From Termitomyces sp. T153 (Eukaryota; Basidiomycota; Agaricomycetes; Agaricales; Lyophyllaceae), in contig JACKQL020000008.1 in NCBI GenBank assembly GCA_018296165.2, forward strand, positions 930,001 to 994,000: DNA of 64,000 nt, in the 5' to 3' direction. The position numbers were made by a program, and so were the translations under genes. The notes beneath the pieces were generated by a model. That model saw nothing but the letters and a program-made list of their open reading frames with translations. It had not been told where the DNA came from and made no database searches. How positions within the stretch are numbered: position 1 is the stretch's first letter; each line of letters begins with the position of its first letter. Below are positions 57,671 to 64,000 of this stretch, in pieces.

Positions 57671-58384
57671 ATGACTTCAACGCTAACCACGATATTTTCC
57701 GGTTTCTTCACTTTATGCTATTCGACGCTGTTGGTAGCCTGTGCGTATGCTAGCACCCTTGAAGTCAGATTTCAGTGAATATCTTCTTCCAATTAACTAA
57801 CCTTACTATATCTCATCAGCCCAGAGGCCCCGCTGGAATGGCACGAATATGGTCTGCAATGCAGACTGACCTTGTAGATCACGTATACTCCACTAACGCT
57901 TCGGAAATCGTATATTTGTGCCACTTCTACGGGTTTTCGATCGAAGGGCCCAAGGGGACAACTACCGGTTACGCTTACACCTCTCCTTTGCCTAGTGGCG
58001 ACACCGTCCCTGTTTATCGACTATACTCTATTGGATTAACAGATCACTTCCTCACGACGTCGGAAGAAGCAAAGATTGACGCGATGAAACGGTGGGGATA
58101 TCACCTAGAGGGTGTTCTAGGCTACGTGTATGAGACGGGCGGAGCGGGTAGAGTGCCACTTTACCAGCTGCATAACAAACCGATACATGATCACTATTAC
58201 ACGACGTCTGAGAGGGAGAGGGAGGACGCTTCGAAGAATGGATGGACAGAGGAGGACATCATCGGATATTTGCTGCAGCTTGAGGATGATGGTAAGTGGA
58301 CTTTATCAGTGTACTTGTGCATTGTTCATCTTTCGAATCCAAGCTCCAAAACTTGTCGTCCCAAGTGAGCTTCCGAAACCCTGA
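57671..58384 (+). CDS. Small secreted repeat protein (PF18885-like)
   Basis: Three exons: 57671-57763, 57820-58291 and 58344-58384, giving 201 residues. The N-terminus (GFFTLCYSTLLVACAYAS) looks like a signal peptide cleaved after Ala. The body has three units of the type VPVYRLYSIGLTDHFLTTSE...GYHLEGVLGYVY, then VPLYQLHNKP.HDHYYTTSE. I recognise these as the tyrosine/histidine-rich repeat of fungal and bacterial secreted proteins (formerly DUF5648). Function unknown; an extracellular or wall role is inferred. The first intron would use the weak donor GTCAGA, so exon 1 is less certain. The last intron (58292-58343) is standard. Confidence 0.75.
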
Positions 58385-58970
58385 TCAACCGTTTTCTCTT
58401 TACCTTCTTGCATCATCGACAATCAACTATACCTAGTACAAGGCTTTTTTTTATCCGTTATTATTTTCTCAAGGAGCAGCTGGGGACTGTCGCCCCCTAC
58501 AGTATGTACGGATTTATGGACACTCCTACCAGTACTCCGGCCCGAGACCTCTTCAAGTCTGCCGGTTACGCCCCGTAGCCACTTTACTACAGTTTGATAA
58601 GCCCTGTAATATCTGCCGTTAACGTGTCATCCCCACTAATAAGCACAGGGCGTTACTATTGAGTATTTACAAGGTTCTCGAATGTGTGGAGCTATCCTCT
58701 ACGAAATTCAGCATTGGACATCTAGTCCTTGTACAATAATTCCCGTTGGTTGAAAAATGTACTCCTGAAAGATTCCTACTTGTCCTTCATCAACAGGCAC
58801 AGGTAGTGGATTACTATTTTGAGCAACCGAAAACTGGAGGATATTCTGCTTCCGGACTGACCGTTTTTTCACAAATGTATTATAATGCTCATTTTCGTTC
58901 AGAGGGTGAGATGTCAACTTCCTTCAATCAACATGAGCTGCGATTTCCGTATTTTGACTGCAAATCAGTG
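58385..58970. other. Convergent intergenic region
   Basis: About 0.6 kb between the 3' ends of the secreted-protein and SET-domain genes. Open frames here read against the SET gene and show no motif. Confidence 0.45.
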
Positions 58971-60276
58971 TCAACACGCTCCATAAGTCCGTATACCCCA
59001 TTCTGGGCATCCTCGATGATATTCCGGATTCTCCATTTTCCTCAGGATATCATCTCTTCCGGATTGTCCCAACATCCACGCTCCCAGTATCCTTCCATAC
59101 TTCACTGCGCCTTCGGCATCACCCAGCGCCACGTAGGCTCTCACAATCGCATATAAATGGTGTTTATACGCATCTGACGCCTCCAGTGCCTCCTCCTCGA
59201 TGACGCTGATCCAGCGTAAGCTGATCTTAATGGTGTGGTTGTCCATGAGTAGTGGGTCTGCGAGCCATGCCTTGAAATCAACATTGATTGCATCAATACT
59301 CGCGCGTAGAGCAAGCCGGCGGGCATCGGATAGTAGAGTAGGTCGGAGACAGGAGCGGCAAGTGCAAATGAACCCATACGACGCGAGATAAGCTTGACGG
59401 GAAGAAGCGGGCTCGAGAACGGTACAGTAAGAAATGAAAATTTCCTCGCCGAGCTTGATGGGGCGTGTAGCTCGGAGTTGGAAGGAAAAGGAGGGAACGT
59501 CGAAGAGTCTGTCTGCGGAAGGACTGCAACTATGTCAGAGAAAGATACAACCGTACATTGGTCAGTATGAAAAGACTTGAGATGGTTTGTTGTACATACC
59601 TATGATTGATCCGGCTCATCGTCTTGCACACTGCCGCATATTCTGAGTGATATTGCGATTCTGGATCCACGATATCTGCCAGCTCGAGCCCATTCATTCC
59701 AATCACTCCCAAAATTGGTCTCTCATCGTCCTGGTGACCATGAGCTAAGTTGTAAAAGGCTGTCTGTTGATCAGCATTCAGGTGCTCAAAGCACGGAAAG
59801 AGGTACGTCTTTTCCCACTTGTCCTGTATCGCACGTTTTAGTGCATCTTCAGTAATTCCTTGAGATCGAAGTTTAGAGGCTAGGTGTGGCATGGGTATAA
59901 CGGTGGGTGTTACAGTGAGAGGTCGTTCAGTGAGAATGTGGTCACCCATTGCGAGATCGCGAGTTGCGAACATGCCTAAGCCATGACTCGAGGGACCAAT
60001 GCGAAAACACACATCCGATGGATATTGTGGGCGTCGAGGGAAGCCAGGTGTCAAGAGTATTCGCTGGAGAGCGGGTCGGCGAATGAGGCAATGTGTTTGC
60101 CCATCCACGTCGCTGGACGATGACATTGGGAGTGTAATAAAGACTAGATCATTAAGTCTCCAATCCTCAAACCTCGCATCATGATTGTCGTCTACAGGAA
60201 GAATTGAGTCACTCGATCGAAGAAAATGGTAATGAGTTCCAAACCATGGTCTGAGCTGCAGCTGCCACCTGGGCAT
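58971..60276 (-). CDS. SET-domain protein
   Basis: Probable protein lysine methyltransferase using S-adenosylmethionine. Two exons: 60276-59600 and 59529-58971, giving 411 residues. The SET start is RIGPSSHGLGMFATRDLAMG at about residue 90. The SAM-binding core SRINHSCSPSA is restored exactly across the intron, followed by LGEEIFISY and a post-SET Cys cluster (YGFICTCRSC). A helical C-terminal region follows. No MYND finger interrupts the domain that I can see. The target is unknown; similar fungal proteins are often annotated only as SET-domain containing. Confidence 0.88.
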
Positions 60277-60592
60277 TCCATGATCACTTGATTAGAACAC
60301 TTATGGGTGAGGACTCGACTTCAAATCCTTGAAATTCGCTAGCGATAACTCAAGATGGACCAGATGGTATATTGACCCAGATGATATGTGCGAACCATCC
60401 CAGGTGTGCACTAATATGTCATCATGATGATTTGAAGTTCAGCTAGATTTCCGAATAAAATATACCTTGAGATTGATCTTTGAACGTTGAAGTCTGAAAT
60501 AGGCGATGTTCCAAAAGCAATTGTGGACACGGTACGTGCCGAAAAAGATAATAAGATAAGATCTGCCGTTGCCGAGGGGCTGGAGCTTGACC
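60277..60592. promoter_or_regulatory. Divergent promoter region of the SET-domain gene and SWC5
   Basis: 316 bp between two divergent start codons. No specific element is recognised; shared use is inferred from the layout. Confidence 0.5.
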
Positions 60593-61458
60593 ATGGCCAC
60601 ACAAATTCCTACTTACAACTCTGACGACGACGACGGAGATTACGTTCCCACAGCTGAACCTGATGATGGTATGTCTTGTCAACCCAACACTGACGCTTTC
60701 TCAAGACGTTGTCTAGAATCCTTGGAATCATCAGATGAGGAACCCGAGTCCAAACGTCTTCGAGTTTTGCCGCCACGAGAAACAAGTTTAGATGAAGCGG
60801 AAAAGAAAAAGTGTTTTTTTCCTTGGACCTCACGAACTACTACTCATTGATTTCATAGAGCTAAGGAGTCGTTATGGGCTTCATTTCAAGCTTCGGTTTC
60901 GTCAGCAGCTTCCACCCAACCAATCCCGGTGAAGGAGATGGTGAAGGTTGAAAAACGTTTTCAGTTTGCCGGGGAAACGCTCGTGTGCGTTATCGGTGTC
61001 TTTATCCTAGTTTTTCTTCCTTACATGATTCGGCTAGAGAAGTAATCGAAGTTCCTGCGAACTCCCCTGAGGCGAAGAAATGGCATGCGAAAAAAGACAA
61101 TCGACTCGGGTCAGCCATGGATTCTGTAGAATCAGAGCTAGAACTTCCATCAGGAGTGCCTTCAGATCCTTCAACTTCCACAAAACCTGCTACAAAACGG
61201 CCGGGTCCTCGAAAACCCAAAACTACCTTAGCCGCTATTCCAACTCAGAAAGCGAAGAAGCTTTCAACCCTCGGAAAATCAGCTATGGATTGGCAGGCGC
61301 ATGTTCAAACATCCGGAGAGTCAGGTCTCAAAGACGAACTAGAGGCCAATCGACGAGGTGGCGGATATCTCGAAAGGGTCGAATTTTTGAACAGGGTCGA
61401 TGAACGCAAGGAAGGGGTTATTGAGACAATCAAAGGTAGTAAGCGTCGAAGAAATTGA
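60593..61458 (+). CDS. SWC5: SWR1 complex subunit SWC5 (BCNT/CFDP1 family)
   Basis: Nuclear subunit of the SWR1 remodeller that exchanges H2A for H2A.Z. Four exons: 60593-60668, 60717-60810, 60859-60984 and 61038-61458, giving 238 residues. The N-terminus is acidic (SDDDDGDYVPTAEPDD), consistent with histone binding. KESLWASFQ is a conserved family motif. The C-terminal BCNT domain (about residues 155-238) reads KKLSTLGKSAMDWQAHV, then RRGGGYLERVEFLNRVDERK. All introns are GT-AG. Confidence 0.92.
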
Positions 61459-63089
61459 TTCTGGTGAGTCAAATTCGGTGGCCTACTGGTTGAGCTACAA
61501 ATTGTCTCCTAGAAATTATATTGACATCTGTAATTATACTCCACCATCGACGCAATATATCTTCAACTCAAGAAACAGTTGGCTTCGCGAACCCTGATTC
61601 CTGTGTTGGTTTCTACTTATACTTATGTCAGGCATGACTGCGCTGTGACTACCTTGAACCATAAACGAAGTCGTTGGAATCAGGACCCAGAATCATCGAT
61701 TAATCATCTTCCAGGAGGACAATCTACTTATGTGCTGAGAAGTCTATCGGATCGACATTCATGAAACATATCGTGGGATCCAGATAAGTATGCAGATGAC
61801 GCGTACTCGTGACGAAGTGATTGGATTTGTATTCACCACATCATGCGCTCTTGCAATATTGTGCTGCAGTAGTCTCAATTTTTTGGAGATATCTCTTCGA
61901 ACTGACATAATTGTGGAAAATATTTCGAACTTGACCTGGCCAGACTTTTTAGGCTGCTCACTACCAACTTACCACTTCAAACCTTATGCTCCACTTCTAC
62001 GACTCCTGTCCATATGGTCCTTCCTATGTGCCAACTCCCCTCAAACCTGCGCTCACTTTGTCCTCCATGGGCATATCATGTCTTGTATGAGAGGAAGATG
62101 TACTCGCTTTCAAATACTTTGTTCCTACACACCTTTTTGACGTCCATTCGATCGTCACAGAGCCAAGATTTGCTACGAGGAAATTACTCAATTAATGAAG
62201 CCTTGTCATGCAAAATATTCGACGGCTTTCGCAAGGGCCTCGTTGAGTTTGAAATCCAGGATCTGGCTCGGCCCAGGATTTTTCCCAATGCAGTGCACTT
62301 ACAATTAATAACCGCCGCATCCGATGTCGACCCAGACATGATACTACTTCACCCCCAATTGGAATTCCATCTTGATAACACTGATACAAGCCATTCGCTT
62401 CCTCGGTATCCCTTTCCAAGCAGTATTCGGTTTCCAACCCGTACTGCCTTTTTCGACTCTTATCCCAACTTACCTTGATCCTTCTAATAGTCTCTAATAG
62501 TCAGTTGCCTAGTAATCTGATTTCACAACTGCAAATCTAGTTATGCTATCTCTCTCTCTTTGCACTTTGAGGTCTCAACCCAATGTACATCAACCGGTGA
62601 ACTTGAACCCGAACGAAGAGAAGTGCTGCAGAGTTCGTACTTTGAAGCGTATGTGTTAGGTTAGTGTAACCGGTGCTCCTGACTCATGCCGCTAAGTGCA
62701 ACAGTTCGATCTACTAACATCTTTACCGACTTCAAGTGTTCTCTTCATTTAGTTACGAATACATTGCAGACATTATTTCTTCGACAATGACTCCCGAAAC
62801 CCACGATTCGACTTCACATAGTCAATTAGACGTATCTTGCGGGTTACTTCTCCGTCTAATGATTTTCTGTATGAACCTTACTTGCTACCTTTCGCAGTCT
62901 GATGCTCAAGTGCAACCATGAATTGCACAGCAGGTTCCGGTAGGCTTCGCGCTTGCCAGAAATCGACCCCCTTGTTTCCCTGTCAGACGGACATGCTCGA
63001 TTAGGGAGGTTCAAACTCGCGGCCCTTGTCGGAGACTCAATTTTCTGTTTACCTAATCTCATCAATACGAAATACGAAATGCGGTTGTT
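61459..63089. other. Right-hand region with unassigned open frames
   Basis: Plus-strand open frames at 61790-62140 and 62014-62478 overlap in different frames. A leucine- and hydrophobic-rich run, then IFDGFRKGLVEFEIQDLA, hints at a decayed or multi-exon gene, possibly F-box/LRR-like, but no splice path or domain is convincing. The stretch 62480-63089 holds nothing I can name except possible remains of the NmrA-like C-terminus. Confidence 0.3.
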
Positions 63090-63823
63090 TGCGTTCAAGG
63101 ATTTCGCTGAAATGGCGACAACCTGTAAGAGATATAACAATCTGTTCCATTTTTTATCTGAAATCAGATGACTTACTTCGTCGTGAGTGTACACGTCTGG
63201 TCCCACAATTAAATGATCTGTGTTATGACTCTTTTCATCAGGAAGAGCTTGATATACGAGCTCGGCAATATTGCGATTATAAGGGAGGAACACGACCATC
63301 ATGCACTGACTCCGGAATAGTGTTTCCATCGCGAACGGGCTTGAGATATTGTGTTGAGAAATTATCTGCGAGCATTCCTTGACATTGTCATTGTTTCGAC
63401 ACTCGAATCTCAGTCACCACTCACCTGTGAACCAAGTTGGGCATATGACTGCCCATTCGACAACACGGTCTTCGATATACTCGTGAACTTTGCCTATGTG
63501 GGACTTTCCCTGTTTTGAAGTGTCGAACTCAGGAGAATAAAGCGCTTGGCACCCTTTGATATTGCCATTTCGATGAACGGCTTGACCATTTCAAGCATAT
63601 CTGGAACATAAGGGTAGACTAGATAAACGCTTTCAATATTAATGTCAATGTCAAAGGGATTCTTGAATGGCTTTGGGTCGAACCGGTCAAACGCGACGCC
63701 TTTTTAGGGCACAGGGGCCTTTCCTGGATAGCAAGCGAGCAATACGGGATGGCCAGCATTTTGGAGGCGGTGCGCTGTGGGGAGAGCAGTCTTGTCTGTA
63801 CCACCAGTCAGGAGGACAGTCAT
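63090..63823 (-). pseudogene. Broken NmrA-like NAD(P)-binding gene
   Basis: The start ATG at 63823 opens MTVLLTGGTDKTALPTAHRL, the Rossmann nucleotide-binding start of NmrA-like reductases (group including ergot-type EasG). Later pieces fit in order: GVAFDRFDPKPFKNPFD, SVYLVYPYVPDMLEMVKPF and KGAKRFILLSS. After a shift come HEYIEDRVVEWAV and, after another, ELVYQALPDEKSHNTD with LIVGPDVYTHDEV. An in-frame TAA at 63704-63706 sits where the family has an aromatic residue before KGVAFD. With one stop and at least two frame breaks it should be inactive, unless unusual splicing avoids them. Confidence 0.75.
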
Positions 63824-64000
63824 TGCTGGATATCAGAGCGAATCGTGATATAAGAGTTCAAGAAGCCTGTTTGATAGTCAGCGCTGGCACGAGAGGTCGT
63901 TGTACCCGCATATCCGATCGACAGTCATATGCTCAAAGAAATATGCTGACATTACTGCAGCACAATATTGCAAGAGCTCCTAGATCAAGCAAGATGACGA
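63824..64000. other. Right edge
   Basis: Upstream flank of the NmrA-like pseudogene. No feature recognised. Confidence 0.4.

Noticed and set aside
58746..59156. 136-codon plus-strand open frame
   Set aside because: It lies antisense to the well supported second exon of the SET-domain gene.
1..64000. rRNA genes, CRISPR arrays, riboswitches or bacterial-type operons
   Set aside because: Spliced eukaryotic genes throughout; no regularly spaced repeat array or rRNA-like sequence was found.

Overview
The window is nuclear DNA of a filamentous basidiomycete, most likely an Agaricomycete. Genes are split by many 50-60 nt introns. Neighbours include a Plavaka/CACTA-type transposase, chromodomain-type Gypsy and Copia retroelements, F-box genes of a kind expanded in mushrooms, and a PF18885-type secreted protein. 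I cannot name the genus.

Layout. (1) 0.5-13.4 kb is a compact housekeeping block: ribosomal protein eL42 (-), a GNAT-domain protein (-), the NatA subunit NAA15 (-) and cohesin regulator PDS5 (+). NAA15 and PDS5 are divergent, with only 72 bp between their start codons. (2) 13.9-22.7 kb is an AT-rich, CpG-poor repeat island with a decayed Plavaka-like transposase and tandem duplications. (3) 23.1-33.8 kb is a gene block: F-box/zinc-finger gene 1 (+), a type-B carboxylesterase (-), SRP19/SEC65 (-), a JTB-like membrane protein (+) and a secreted GH18 chitinase (+). (4) 33.9-52.2 kb is a second repeat island: a 2.2 kb inverted-repeat element, a second transposase fragment, and a Gypsy element whose integrase is split by a complete Copia element with matching target-site duplications. 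(5) 52.4-61.5 kb is a gene block: F-box gene 2 (+), dihydroxyacetone kinase (+), a small secreted repeat protein (+), a SET-domain protein (-) and SWR1 subunit SWC5 (+). (6) The right end holds unassigned sequence and a broken NmrA-like NAD(P)-binding gene (-).

I built the exon models by hand from splice signals, reading-frame continuity and recalled family consensus. All listed exon sets add up to whole codons; boundaries may be off by a base or two. No gene cluster with a joint pathway is visible. The clearest signals are the nested retroelements, a pure transition (C-to-T type) decay pattern in the Copia copy, an excess of GC-AG introns, and a pair of diverging F-box paralogues that each sit directly downstream of a repeat island.
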